The translations under genes and the position numbers were made by a program. A DNA stretch of 64,000 nt from Oleiagrimonas sp. C23AA (GTDB lineage Bacteria; Pseudomonadota; Gammaproteobacteria; Xanthomonadales; Rhodanobacteraceae), in the NCBI RefSeq assembly GCF_011759385.1, contig NZ_JAARLY010000002.1, forward strand, positions 372,001 to 436,000, given 5' to 3'. Below the pieces are notes generated by a model. It was not told where the DNA came from, did no database searches, and saw nothing but the letters and a program-made list of their open reading frames with translations. The stretch's first letter is position 1; each line of letters starts with the position of its first letter. Shown here piece after piece: positions 42,982 through 51,973 of the stretch.

Positions 42982-45582
42982 GTGAGCGATTTCTCCCCTC
43001 TTGCTGCCGACGCCCCCTGGGTGGTCATGAAGTTCGGCGGCACCAGCGTGGCCACGGCCGAACGCTGGCAGACCATTGGCAAGCTGGCCGCTTCGCGTCG
43101 CGCCGAAGGCGTACGCGTGCTGGTCGTGGTGTCGGCCCTGGCCGGTGTCACCGATGCGCTGAAAGCGCTGAGTGCCGAGATGGACGGGGGGAAACGAAAA
43201 CACGCCGCTGCCGCCATTGCCGAGCGCCATCACGCGCTGGCCATAGACATGGGCATCGAGCTTCCAGCGCGTGTGGCCGAGCGGCTTGAGTCGCTGGCCC
43301 ATCTGGCCGCCGACGGCCCGGCCGCCGGGCAGGAGCTGGCCTGGCAGGCGCAGGTGCAGGCGCACGGTGAGTTGCTTTCGAGCGCGATGGGCGCGGCGTT
43401 TCTGAGCGCCCAGCACCTGCCCACCACCTGGGTCGATTCGCGCGATTGCCTGAAAGCGGTGGCGCTGCCGAACCAGAACGAGCGCACGCGGCTGCTCTCG
43501 GCGATGGTCGAGGCCACGCCCGATGCCGCGCTGCAGGCGCGCCTGGCCGGGCAGGGCGAGGTGTTCATCGCGCAAGGTTTCATTGCGCGTGACGATGCCG
43601 AGCGCACGGTGCTCCTGGGACGCGGCGGCTCGGATACCTCGGCGGCGTATTTCGGTGCGTTGCTGAAGGCGGCACGTGTGGAAATCTGGACCGACGTGGC
43701 CGGCATGTTCAGCGCCAATCCGCGCCAGGTGCCAGGCGCGCGTCTGCTCAAGCGCCTGGACTATCTGGAAGCGCAGGAAATTGCCTCCACTGGCGCCAAG
43801 GTGCTGCATCCGCGTTGCCTGTCGCCGCTGCGCGAGCCGCGCGTGCCGCTGCTGATCAAGGACACCAATCGGCCCGAGCTGGACGGCACCGAGATTGGCC
43901 CGCATCTTCGCGAGGCGGTGACCAGCGTCAAGGCCATCAGCACGCGCAAGGGCATCACCCTGGTGTCGATGGAATCGGTGGGTATGTGGCAGCAGGTCGG
44001 CTTCCTGTCCGACGTGTTCAACCAGTTCACCAAGCACGGTCTGTCGGTGGACCTGATCGGTTCGGCCGAAACCAACGTGACGGTGTCGCTGGACCCTACC
44101 GAAAACCTGCTCGATTCCGATGCCGTGGCGGCGCTGGCGGCCGATCTTGCCAAGGTGTGCCGGGTCAAGGTGATCGCGCCGTGCGCGGCGGTCACGCTGG
44201 TTGGCCGCGGCATGCGCTCGATGCTGCATGAGCTGTCCTCGGTGCTGGCCGAGTTCGGGCAGCTGCGCGTGCACCTGATTTCGCAGTCGTCCAACAACCT
44301 CAACCTTACCTTCGTGGTCGACGAGGATGTGGTCGACGAGCTGTTGCCGCGCCTGCACGAGTTGCTGCTGCGTTCGGGCAGCCTGCGCAGTGACGACGAT
44401 GTGCAGTTCGGGCCAACCTGGCAGGCGCTGTACGGTCGTGGCGAGGCGCAGATGGTGCCCGGCTGGTGGCGTGGTGAGCGCCAGCGGCTGATGAACCTGG
44501 CCGCCGAGCGCAGCCCGCGCTACGTCTACCACCTGCCGACCATCCTGGAACGCGCGCGCTCGTTGAAGACGCTGGACGCGGTCGACCAGTGCTACTACGC
44601 GGTGAAGGCCAACACCCATCCGCAGATTCTCAAGGCGCTGGCCGCCGAAGGGCTGGGGCTGGAGTCGGTGTCGCCGGGCGAATTGCAGGCTATCGATCAG
44701 GCTGTGCCGGCCGACACGCCGCGCCTGTTCACGCCCAACTTCGCGCGCCGCGAGGATTACGTCACGGCGCTGGCCACTTCGGCCTCGGTGACGCTCGATG
44801 CGCTGCACCCCATCGAGCAGTGGGGCGAAGTGTTTGCCGGCCACGCCATCATGCTGCGCGTGGATCTGGGTCGTGGCCTGGGCCATCACGAGAAGGTGCG
44901 CACTGGCGGCAGCTCGTCCAAGTTCGGTTTGCCGATCGAGCATCTGGGCCGCTTCATCGAATGCGCCGAGCGCCACAACGTGCGCATCAAGGGCCTGCAT
45001 GCGCACCTGGGCTCGGGCATCCTGGATGCCGCGCACTGGGGCGAGGTCTACGGCCAGCTTGCGGCGTTGGCCGACCGCATCGGCAGCGTGGAAATCCTCA
45101 ATATCGGCGGTGGCCTGGGCGTGCCTTCGCATCCGGGCGAGCAACCGCTGGACATGATCGAGCTCAACCGCGTGCTCAGTGAGGTCAAGGCCACCTATCC
45201 GCAGTACAAGTTGTGGATGGAACCGGGCCGCTACCTGGTGGCCGAGTCGGGCGTGTTGCTGTCGCGCGTGACTCAGCTCAAGGCCAAGGGCGAGGTGCGC
45301 TATCTGGGCACCGATGCGGGCATGCACAACCTGATTCGCCCGGCGCTGTACGACGCCTGGCACGAGATCGTGAACCTGTCGCGGCTGGATGATGCCGGCA
45401 CCACGCTGTACCAGGTGGTGGGTCCGATCTGCGAATCGGGCGACGTGCTGGGCAACGATCGCCGCCTGCCCGAAACCCACGAAGGTGACGTCATGCTGAT
45501 TGCCCAGGCCGGCGCTTACGGTGCGGTCATGGCTTCGCATTACAATCTGCGTGATGCTGCCGATGAAATTGTGATCGAATGA
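42982..45582 (+). CDS. lysAC: Bifunctional aspartate kinase/diaminopimelate decarboxylase
   Basis: 866 residues with a GTG start at 42982. The N-terminal half is aspartate kinase: VVMKFGGTSVATAERWQ at the start, and two ACT regulatory domains at about residues 310-465 (ISTRKGITLVSMESVGMW, VTLVGRGMRSML). The C-terminal half is a PLP-dependent decarboxylase: K542 in YYAVKAN binds PLP, and GSSSKFG, ILNIGGGLG and GPICESGDVL follow. One chain thus starts the aspartate pathway and makes lysine from meso-diaminopimelate. This fusion is known in Xanthomonadales. The last four bases overlap murL. Confidence 0.95.
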   Translation: MSDFSPLAADAPWVVMKFGGTSVATAERWQTIGKLAASRRAEGVRVLVVVSALAGVTDALKALSAEMDGGKRKHAAAAIAERHHALAIDMGIELPARVAERLESLAHLAADGPAAGQELAWQAQVQAHGELLSSAMGAAFLSAQHLPTTWVDSRDCLKAVALPNQNERTRLLSAMVEATPDAALQARLAGQGEVFIAQGFIARDDAERTVLLGRGGSDTSAAYFGALLKAARVEIWTDVAGMFSANPRQVPGARLLKRLDYLEAQEIASTGAKVLHPRCLSPLREPRVPLLIKDTNRPELDGTEIGPHLREAVTSVKAISTRKGITLVSMESVGMWQQVGFLSDVFNQFTKHGLSVDLIGSAETNVTVSLDPTENLLDSDAVAALAADLAKVCRVKVIAPCAAVTLVGRGMRSMLHELSSVLAEFGQLRVHLISQSSNNLNLTFVVDEDVVDELLPRLHELLLRSGSLRSDDDVQFGPTWQALYGRGEAQMVPGWWRGERQRLMNLAAERSPRYVYHLPTILERARSLKTLDAVDQCYYAVKANTHPQILKALAAEGLGLESVSPGELQAIDQAVPADTPRLFTPNFARREDYVTALATSASVTLDALHPIEQWGEVFAGHAIMLRVDLGRGLGHHEKVRTGGSSSKFGLPIEHLGRFIECAERHNVRIKGLHAHLGSGILDAAHWGEVYGQLAALADRIGSVEILNIGGGLGVPSHPGEQPLDMIELNRVLSEVKATYPQYKLWMEPGRYLVAESGVLLSRVTQLKAKGEVRYLGTDAGMHNLIRPALYDAWHEIVNLSRLDDAGTTLYQVVGPICESGDVLGNDRRLPETHEGDVMLIAQAGAYGAVMASHYNLRDAADEIVIE

Positions 45583-46931
45583 CTGCCTTGACCGACCCGC
45601 GCGACGCGCAGGTATTCCACTTTGTCCGCCACAGCTACGCCAATGGCGTGGCCGAACTGGTCTACGCCTTCGATGGCGGGCCGGAGCTGATCGAGCGTAT
45701 CCGTTTTCCGGATGCGCCGGCGCTGCCGGCCGAGCGTCAGGCCGCCTTTGAAGCCGCGCTGCGCCTGCTTCACCTAGTGGCTGGCGTCAGCTACTACAAG
45801 GCAGGCGCCACCACGCAGATCCAGGTCGACGACGGCGAGCCGGACACGGCTACCGCCGAGTTGCTGGATGCGCTGTACCAGCACGGTCTGGCCGAGTTTG
45901 GCTACCGCAACGGCCTGGAAATGCACGAGCGCGTGCGTTTTCCGCGTCATGAGGAGACCATCGATGCCGCGCCGGCACTGGGCTTGCCCCAGCGCACGCT
46001 GGTGCCTATCGGTGGCGGCAAGGATTCGCTGGTGGCGGTCGAATCGCTCAAGCGCATAGGCGCCGAGGCCACCGCCGTTTGGGTGGGCAACTCGCCACTG
46101 ATTGCCGCCTGTGCCGAGCGCACCGGCTTGCCGCGGCTCAATATCGGCCGTGAGCTGTCGCCGCTGTTGTTCGAGCTGAACCGGCTGGGTGCCTACAATG
46201 GCCACATCCCGGTGACGGCGGTGAACTCGGCCATTCTGGCCGTCGCCGCCGTGCTCTACGGCTTTGACTCGATCACCTTCGCCAACGAGCGTTCGGCCTC
46301 GGCCGCCACGCTGGAATACGAAGGCCGGCAGGTCAATCACCAGTGGAGCAAGGGCTTCACCTTCGAGCACACGCTGCATCATTACCTGCATCAGCGCGTG
46401 GCCGCCGATCTGCATTACTGCTCGCTGCTGCGCCCGTATTCGGAGCTGGCCATCACCCGCGCCTTCGCGCGTCTGGGCAACGACTACGGCGATGTGTTTT
46501 CCAGCTGCAATCGCAATTTCCGCATCCTCGGGCCGCGCCCGGCCGATCGCTGGTGCGGGCAGTGCCCGAAGTGCCATTTCGTGTTCCTGGCACTGGCGCC
46601 GTTCATGCCCAAGCCGCGGCTGTTGTCGATCTTCGGCCGCAACCTGCTCGATGACGAAACGCAGGCAGCCGGCTTCGACGCCTTGATGGAATACGAGGAC
46701 CACAAGCCGTTCGAGTGCGTTGGCGAAGGCGCCGAGGCGCGCGCGGCGATGGCCACGCTGGCGCAGCGTCCGGAGTGGGCCGAGGATGCGCTGGTCAAGC
46801 GTTTCGCGCGCGATATCGCGCCGCAGCTGAGCGGCCAGAACCTGGATCTTGCGCCGTGGCTGCAAGCCTCGCCGCATCATCTGGTGCCGCCGCGACTGGT
46901 CGCCGCGCTGGATATTGTGGGTGGCGAATAA
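45579..46931 (+). CDS. murL: MurL, UDP-MurNAc-L-Ala-L-Glu epimerase
   Basis: 450 residues. In Xanthomonas oryzae this enzyme converts the terminal L-Glu of UDP-MurNAc-L-Ala-L-Glu to D-Glu in an ATP-dependent reaction, replacing free D-Glu supply. Here GGGKDSLVAVESL (residues 145-157) resembles the PP-loop of AMP-forming ATPases. WCGQCPKCHFVFLALAPF (about 325-342) is a likely zinc knuckle. Overlaps with lysAC (4 bases) and murD2 (11 bases) imply coupled translation. The murD2 neighbour is what makes the call firm. Confidence 0.92.
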   Translation: MTALTDPRDAQVFHFVRHSYANGVAELVYAFDGGPELIERIRFPDAPALPAERQAAFEAALRLLHLVAGVSYYKAGATTQIQVDDGEPDTATAELLDALYQHGLAEFGYRNGLEMHERVRFPRHEETIDAAPALGLPQRTLVPIGGGKDSLVAVESLKRIGAEATAVWVGNSPLIAACAERTGLPRLNIGRELSPLLFELNRLGAYNGHIPVTAVNSAILAVAAVLYGFDSITFANERSASAATLEYEGRQVNHQWSKGFTFEHTLHHYLHQRVAADLHYCSLLRPYSELAITRAFARLGNDYGDVFSSCNRNFRILGPRPADRWCGQCPKCHFVFLALAPFMPKPRLLSIFGRNLLDDETQAAGFDALMEYEDHKPFECVGEGAEARAAMATLAQRPEWAEDALVKRFARDIAPQLSGQNLDLAPWLQASPHHLVPPRLVAALDIVGGE

Positions 46932-48282
46932 GCGCGCCCCGCTGGCGGTCTGGGGTTTCGGGCGCGAAGGCCGTGCAGCGCTCCATTTTCTGCTCGCGCG
47001 GCGCGGTGTCGATGCCGCGCCGCTGACGCTGTTCTGCCGCGCCGACGAAGCGGCCGCTGCGCGTGAGATGGCGCCGCCCGAGCGGCTGCTGATCGAAACC
47101 GAAACACCCGACGCGGGCACGCTGGCCGGTTTCGATATCGTGCTCAAGTCGCCAGGCATTTCCGCCTACACGCCGGCATTGCTTGAAGCCAGGGCGCGCG
47201 GCACGCAGGTCAGTTCCGGCACCGCATTGTGGTTCGCGCAGCGCCCGGATGCACGCGTGATTGCCGTCACCGGCACCAAGGGCAAGAGCACCACCAGCGC
47301 CCTGATCGCGCATCTGGCGCGCGCGCTGGGTGTGCGCACCGCGCTGGCCGGCAACATTGGCTTGCCGCTGCTGGAACTGGTACAGGCGCAGGCCGACCTT
47401 TGGGTGATCGAGCTTTCCAGCTTCCAAACCCGCGAGGCCGGCGCGCTGGAACTGGGCGTGATCACTTCGCTGTACACCGAGCATCTGGACTGGCACGGCT
47501 CGGCGGAAAACTACATGGCCGACAAGCTGGCGCTGGCCGACGTCAGCCAGGCGCTGCTGGTCAACGGCACGCAACCGGATCTGCTGGAGCGCACCGCTTC
47601 GCATCCCGGGCGCCAGCTGTTCGGTGGGCAAGGGCGCTGGCATCTGGCTGATGGTTTTATCTGCCGCGATGCGGACCGCCTGTTTGCCATCGCCGAGCTG
47701 CCGTTGCCCGGTGCGCACAACGCACTCAATGCCTGCGCCGCGCTGGCGGCATTGGAGCACATGGGGCTGGACGCACGCACGGCGGTGCCGGCGTTGGCCC
47801 GCTTTCAGGCCTTGCCGCATCGTCAGCAGTCGCTGGGCGAGCGCGATGGACGGACCTGGATCAACGATTCCATTTCGACCACGCCGCAAGCCACCCTGGC
47901 GGCGCTGCGCAGCTTTGCCGAGGATGCCAAGGTCACGGTGATCGTCGGCGGCCACGATCGCGGCCTGGACTGGAGCGAGTTTGCCCGCGCCATGGCCGAG
48001 CACGCACCGCACGCCATTCTCTGCCAGGGCGCCAACGGCCAGCGTATCGCCCGCGCCTTGCGCGCGGCGGGCGTCGCCTGTGGGGAAGTGGCCGATCTTG
48101 CCGCCGCCGTCGATGCCGCACGCCAGCACACACCGGCCGGCGGCACGGTGCTGATGTCCCCCGGTGCACCCAGCTTCGACCAGTTCCGCGACTACACCGC
48201 GCGCGGCCTGCGCTTTGCCGAACTGGCCGGCTTCGACACCGCGCCGATCCGCGCTATCGATGGCTTGGGCGTGAGTGGTTAA
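46921..48282 (+). CDS. murD2: MurD2, UDP-MurNAc-L-Ala--L-glutamate ligase
   Basis: 453-residue Mur ligase. GTG 46921 gives the start PLAVWGFGREGRAALHF. The ATP P-loop VTGTKGKSTTSALIAHL, the central-domain motif LYTEHLDWHGSAENY, and the C-terminal TWINDSISTTPQATLAAL with PGAPSFDQF follow the MurD pattern. MurD2 adds L-Glu rather than D-Glu to UDP-MurNAc-L-Ala, and MurL then inverts it. The 11-base overlap with murL supports a paired function. Start choice rests on the overlap; there is no strong ribosome site. Confidence 0.93.
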   Translation: MANKRAPLAVWGFGREGRAALHFLLARRGVDAAPLTLFCRADEAAAAREMAPPERLLIETETPDAGTLAGFDIVLKSPGISAYTPALLEARARGTQVSSGTALWFAQRPDARVIAVTGTKGKSTTSALIAHLARALGVRTALAGNIGLPLLELVQAQADLWVIELSSFQTREAGALELGVITSLYTEHLDWHGSAENYMADKLALADVSQALLVNGTQPDLLERTASHPGRQLFGGQGRWHLADGFICRDADRLFAIAELPLPGAHNALNACAALAALEHMGLDARTAVPALARFQALPHRQQSLGERDGRTWINDSISTTPQATLAALRSFAEDAKVTVIVGGHDRGLDWSEFARAMAEHAPHAILCQGANGQRIARALRAAGVACGEVADLAAAVDAARQHTPAGGTVLMSPGAPSFDQFRDYTARGLRFAELAGFDTAPIRAIDGLGVSG

Positions 48283-48404
48283 GTGGTCGCCTTACGCCAA
48301 GCGTCAAGTTCAAGTTTTCGCATGCGCCGACGAAGGACGGTCACCGGGCGGCGGGCCCGACGCTCGCATGGAATGCTGGTCCATGACCGGCGAGGAGGAT
48401 GGGC

Positions 48405-48836
48405 ATGAACAGGCAACCCGAGCTGGTACTCACCGATGCGCCGAGCTCTGCCGAGATAGCGCGCATCAGCGACGACCTGGACCAATTCAATGTCGACGCT
48501 GCAGCCATCCAGGATCGTCGGCCATTGGCCGTTCTGGTCAGGGACGCCGATTCGGGTGAGGTGCGCGGTGGCCTGACCGGGCGCACCTCGCTTGGCCTGA
48601 TGTTCGTGGACCTGTTCCATCTGCCGGCGTCGTTGCGTGGGCAGGGGCTGGGTAGCCGTATTCTGCAAATGGCCGAGCAGGAAGGGCGTCGCCGAGGCTG
48701 CAAGGCGGCCGTGCTGTACACCATCAGTTTCCAGGCGCCCGGTTTTTACCAGCGCCACGGTTGGGAGGCGTTCGGGGAAATTGCCTGTGATCCGCCCGGG
48801 ACCCGCCGCATCTTCATGACCAAGAAGCTGGCTTGA
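48405..48836 (+). CDS. GNAT-family N-acetyltransferase
   Basis: 143 residues. The CoA motif LPASLRGQGLGSRILQMAEQ is clear, followed by AVLYTISFQAPGFYQRHGWE. ATG 48405 has GAGGAGG 6 bases upstream; an ATG at 48399 is too close to the ribosome site. Substrate unknown. It is followed by a strong terminator hairpin and lies 122 bases after murD2. Confidence 0.85.
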   Translation: MNRQPELVLTDAPSSAEIARISDDLDQFNVDAAAIQDRRPLAVLVRDADSGEVRGGLTGRTSLGLMFVDLFHLPASLRGQGLGSRILQMAEQEGRRRGCKAAVLYTISFQAPGFYQRHGWEAFGEIACDPPGTRRIFMTKKLA

Positions 48837-48919
48837 TAGCCAGCCAGCGCTCGCCGCCCTGTCATTCCGGCGCATTGGTAGCGTTGGGCGCTCACCTCAA
48901 GCGATTGGCTGATATAGCC

Positions 48920-48960
48920 ATGAAGAACGCCCGGTCCCAAACGGACCGGGCGTTCTTCAT
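48920..48960. terminator. Bidirectional terminator with an 18-base perfect stem
   Basis: ATGAAGAACGCCCGGTCC (48920-48937) pairs perfectly with GGACCGGGCGTTCTTCAT (48943-48960) around the loop CAAAC. It separates the convergent GNAT and M13 peptidase genes. T-tracts are short, but stem stability is very high. Confidence 0.75.
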
Positions 48961-48992
48961 GTGCGAAGGTGGTGCAAGGAGCCCATCTCCCA

Positions 48993-49007
48993 CTCCTCAC
49001 TTCTCAC
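48993..49007. repeat. Second-locus copy of the GAGTGAGAAGTGAG repeat
   Basis: CTCCTCACTTCTCAC, the reverse complement of the repeat found at 1078-1182, followed by CACTCGCTCCTCGCC of similar composition. Like the first block it lies between genes, here 16 bases beyond the M13 peptidase stop. Confidence 0.7.
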
Positions 49008-49023
49008 CACTCGCTCCTCGCCG

Positions 49024-51147
49024 TTACCAGATATGCACACGCTTGGTCGGCGGCAGGTACAGCTTGGCATCGGGCTGCACGTTGAAGGCCTTGTACCAGG
49101 CATCGAGGTTGCGCACGGTTTCGGCACGGAACTGCGGCGGCGCGTGCACGTCGGTGTTCAGACGCTGACGCAGCGCGGCTTCGCGCATCTTCGACTGCCA
49201 GTTCTGGGCGAAGGACAGGAAGAAGCGCTGGTCACCGGTAAGGCCGTCGATGGTCGGAGCCGGCTTGCCGTTGAGCGAGTCGTGATAGGCCACATAGGCG
49301 GCGGTCAGGCCGGACAGGTCGGCAATGTCCTCGCCCAGCGTCTGCTTGCCGCTCACGTACACGCCCGGCAGCGCCTCGTAGCCGTCAAACTGCTTGGCCA
49401 GCGCCGAGGTGGCGGCCTGGAAGTGCTTGGCGTCGGCCGGCGTCCACCAGTTCTCCAGGTTGCCCTGGGCATCGAACTCGGCACCGGTGTTGTCGAAGCT
49501 GTGGCTGATCTCGTGGCCGATGATGGCGCCGATGCCACCGTAGTTGGCGGCCGGGTCGGCGTTCGGATCGAAGAACGGTGCCTGCAGAATGGCTGCCGGG
49601 AAGTTGAGCGCGTTCTGCAGCGGCAGGTTCACCGCGTTCACCGTCTGCGGCGTCATCCACCATTCGCCACGGTCGACCTCGGTGCCGATCTTGGACTTCT
49701 GGTGCTCGTACTCGTGCTTCTCGGCGGCCAGGTGGTTGGCCAGTGGATCGGTGGCACTGATGGCAAGGTTGCTGTAATCACGCCAGTGCTCGGGATAACC
49801 CACGCTCACGCGCAGCGTGGCGATCTTTTCCTTGGCCTTGGCCTTGGTGGCCGGCGTCATCCAGTCCAGCGTGTCGATACGCGAATCGAACGCGGCCAGA
49901 ATGTTCTTCACCAGCTGTTGCACCTGCTTCTTGGACGAAGCGGGGAAGTATTTCTTCACGTAGATCTGGCCGACGGCATCGCCCAGGTCCGTGCTGGTGG
50001 CGTCGATGGCACGCTTGGCACGCGGTTGCTGCTGCGGCACGCCCTGCAGGGTGTGGCCGTGGAACTCGAACGCCAGCTCTTCGTACGGCTTGGGCAGCAG
50101 CGAGGCGTAGCGGTCCAGGGTGTGGAAGGTCAGCAGGGTTTTCCAGGCGCTCAGCGGCTGGCTGGCCACCAGCTTCGACAAACCGGTTACCGCATGCGGC
50201 TGCCACACGTCGATCTGCTTCACATCGGCAAGGCCGGCGGCCTTGAAGAAGTCGTTCCAGTCGATGCCCGGTGCCTTGGTCTTGAAGGCATCGGCGGGCC
50301 ACAGGTTGGCGGCCTTGTGCACGTCCTGGCTGTCGACCAGGCTGGTCTGCGCGTTGGCGATCCTGGTTTCCAGCGCGATGACGGTTTGCGCAGCCTTGGC
50401 CGGGGCCTTCACGCCCGCCTGCTTGAGCATGGCGGTGACGTAGTCGCGGTACTTGTCGCGGAAGCCTGCCATGGCCTTGTCGCTGGACAGGTAATAGTCG
50501 CGGCTGGGCATGGAAAGGCCGCCCTGCATCAGGTAGGCCACGTTCTTCGACGAGGTGTTCAGGCCCTTGGTGACAAACAGGCCGAACAGGTGGTCGGTGT
50601 GGAAATGCGTGGCGTTGATCGGGTCCACATCGGCACGCAGGCGGCTGCCCAGCACGCGCGAAAGATCGGCGCGGTTCTTGATGCCCTTGATCGCATCCAG
50701 CTGTGAGGAAAGCGGCTTCAGGCCGGCCTTCTGGATGGCGCTGGTGTCCATGTAGGCGGCGTAGTAATCGGCGATCTTGGCCTGATTGCTGCCCGCGGCC
50801 GGCTGCGCCTTGCCGGCATCCTGGATGATCTGGTCGACGCGCTTTTGGGTCTTGTTGTAGATGGTCAGGAAGGCGCCGATGCTGGAGCGGTCATCGGGAA
50901 TGGTGGCCTTCTTCAGCCAGTCGCCATTGGCGTACTGGAAAAAATTGTTGCCCGGCTTGACCGAGTGGTCGATTGCCGACAGGTCGATACCGATGGTGGA
51001 CGCGCTGGCCGGGGCCGCGGCGGCGGTCTTGGGCGTGCTGGCCGGCGTGGCCGGGGCTTTGTTGGCTGCCTGCTCGTGGCCTGATTGGCTGCAGGCGACG
51101 CAGCCGACGCTGAACGCGGCGGCGAATATCCATCGCATGGAGTGCAT
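49024..51147 (-). CDS. M13-family (neprilysin-like) zinc endopeptidase, predicted lipoprotein
   Basis: 707 residues. The N-terminal signal ends in VACS, a plausible lipobox. An Ala/Pro linker precedes the conserved GNNFFQYANGDWLKKATIP. The zinc site HEISH (about residue 545) and the third ligand in GEDIADLSGL are present, and the chain ends in KRVHIW, close to the family's usual C-terminal tryptophan. M13 enzymes cleave short peptides. It is expected to act in the periplasm from a membrane anchor. Confidence 0.93.
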   Translation of the reverse strand: MHSMRWIFAAAFSVGCVACSQSGHEQAANKAPATPASTPKTAAAAPASASTIGIDLSAIDHSVKPGNNFFQYANGDWLKKATIPDDRSSIGAFLTIYNKTQKRVDQIIQDAGKAQPAAGSNQAKIADYYAAYMDTSAIQKAGLKPLSSQLDAIKGIKNRADLSRVLGSRLRADVDPINATHFHTDHLFGLFVTKGLNTSSKNVAYLMQGGLSMPSRDYYLSSDKAMAGFRDKYRDYVTAMLKQAGVKAPAKAAQTVIALETRIANAQTSLVDSQDVHKAANLWPADAFKTKAPGIDWNDFFKAAGLADVKQIDVWQPHAVTGLSKLVASQPLSAWKTLLTFHTLDRYASLLPKPYEELAFEFHGHTLQGVPQQQPRAKRAIDATSTDLGDAVGQIYVKKYFPASSKKQVQQLVKNILAAFDSRIDTLDWMTPATKAKAKEKIATLRVSVGYPEHWRDYSNLAISATDPLANHLAAEKHEYEHQKSKIGTEVDRGEWWMTPQTVNAVNLPLQNALNFPAAILQAPFFDPNADPAANYGGIGAIIGHEISHSFDNTGAEFDAQGNLENWWTPADAKHFQAATSALAKQFDGYEALPGVYVSGKQTLGEDIADLSGLTAAYVAYHDSLNGKPAPTIDGLTGDQRFFLSFAQNWQSKMREAALRQRLNTDVHAPPQFRAETVRNLDAWYKAFNVQPDAKLYLPPTKRVHIW

Positions 51148-51290
51148 GAGAATGCTCCGGTTGAAAAAGTGCCGACCACCATAGCCCTTCGCGCGGCGAA
51201 CGCGAGCATGACTTATGGCCTAGGTGGTTGGCGTGCATCGCGCGCCGGGCCGGCTACACTGCGGGCAGTGCCCTAGCTGCTGTCGTGTCC

Positions 51291-51959
51291 ATGTCGCGCT
51301 CATCGTCATTGATCTGGGATCTGCCCACACGCGCATTCCACTGGCTGCTGGCCACGCTGGTGCTGATGCAATACGGCACGGCCGAGTGGGGCTGGCTGAG
51401 CATGCGCTGGCACTTCTGGTGTGGTTACGCCACGTTGGCGCTGATTGCGTTTCGCATCGGCTGGGGCATCTACGGTTCGGGCACCAGCCGCTTTGCCGAT
51501 TTTGTGCGCGGTCCGCGCGCGGTGATCGCTTATTTGCGCAAATCATCGCGCGGTCAAGGCAAGGCGACGCCGGGCCACAATCCGCTGGGTGGCTGGTCGG
51601 TGCTGGCCATGCTCGCCAGTTTGCTGGTGCAGGCGATAAGCGGCTTGTTCTCCAGCGACGAGATTCTCAACTTCGGTCCGCTGAGCGGCCGCGTCAGCGA
51701 TCGTGTGGTGTCGGTGATGACCTCCATCCATGTGGTCAATCAGACCATTGTGCTGGTGCTGATTGGCCTGCATCTGGCCGCCGTGCTGTTCTACGCTCTG
51801 GTGCTGCGCCGCAAGCTGATTGCACCGATGCTCAACGGCGGTCGCGCGTCGGTTGGCACGCGCCTTAGTTCCCCGTGGTGGGCGCTGCTGACCGTGCTGG
51901 TGTGTGCTGCGCTGGTCTGGGCGCTGGTCAGCTGGGGCCAGCAGGCGCAAAGCTGGTGA
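51291..51959 (+). CDS. Cytochrome b561-type membrane protein
   Basis: 222 residues from ATG 51291 with about four membrane helices. The N-terminal IWDLPTRAFHWLLATLVLMQ is typical of cytochrome b561/Ni-Fe hydrogenase b-type subunits; histidines in AFHW, RWHFWCGY, IHVVNQ and GLHLAAV could bind haem b. Such proteins shuttle electrons between quinol and a periplasmic partner, often a c-type cytochrome, which is not found next to it. It is convergent with the ATPase gene, 14 bases apart. Confidence 0.85.
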   Translation: MSRSSSLIWDLPTRAFHWLLATLVLMQYGTAEWGWLSMRWHFWCGYATLALIAFRIGWGIYGSGTSRFADFVRGPRAVIAYLRKSSRGQGKATPGHNPLGGWSVLAMLASLLVQAISGLFSSDEILNFGPLSGRVSDRVVSVMTSIHVVNQTIVLVLIGLHLAAVLFYALVLRRKLIAPMLNGGRASVGTRLSSPWWALLTVLVCAALVWALVSWGQQAQSW

Positions 51960-51973
51960 ATCCTCTCCCGCGC

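Noticed and set aside
42967-45540. An 857-codon minus-strand open frame opposite lysAC
   Set aside because: Shadow frame of the lysAC fusion; no motifs.
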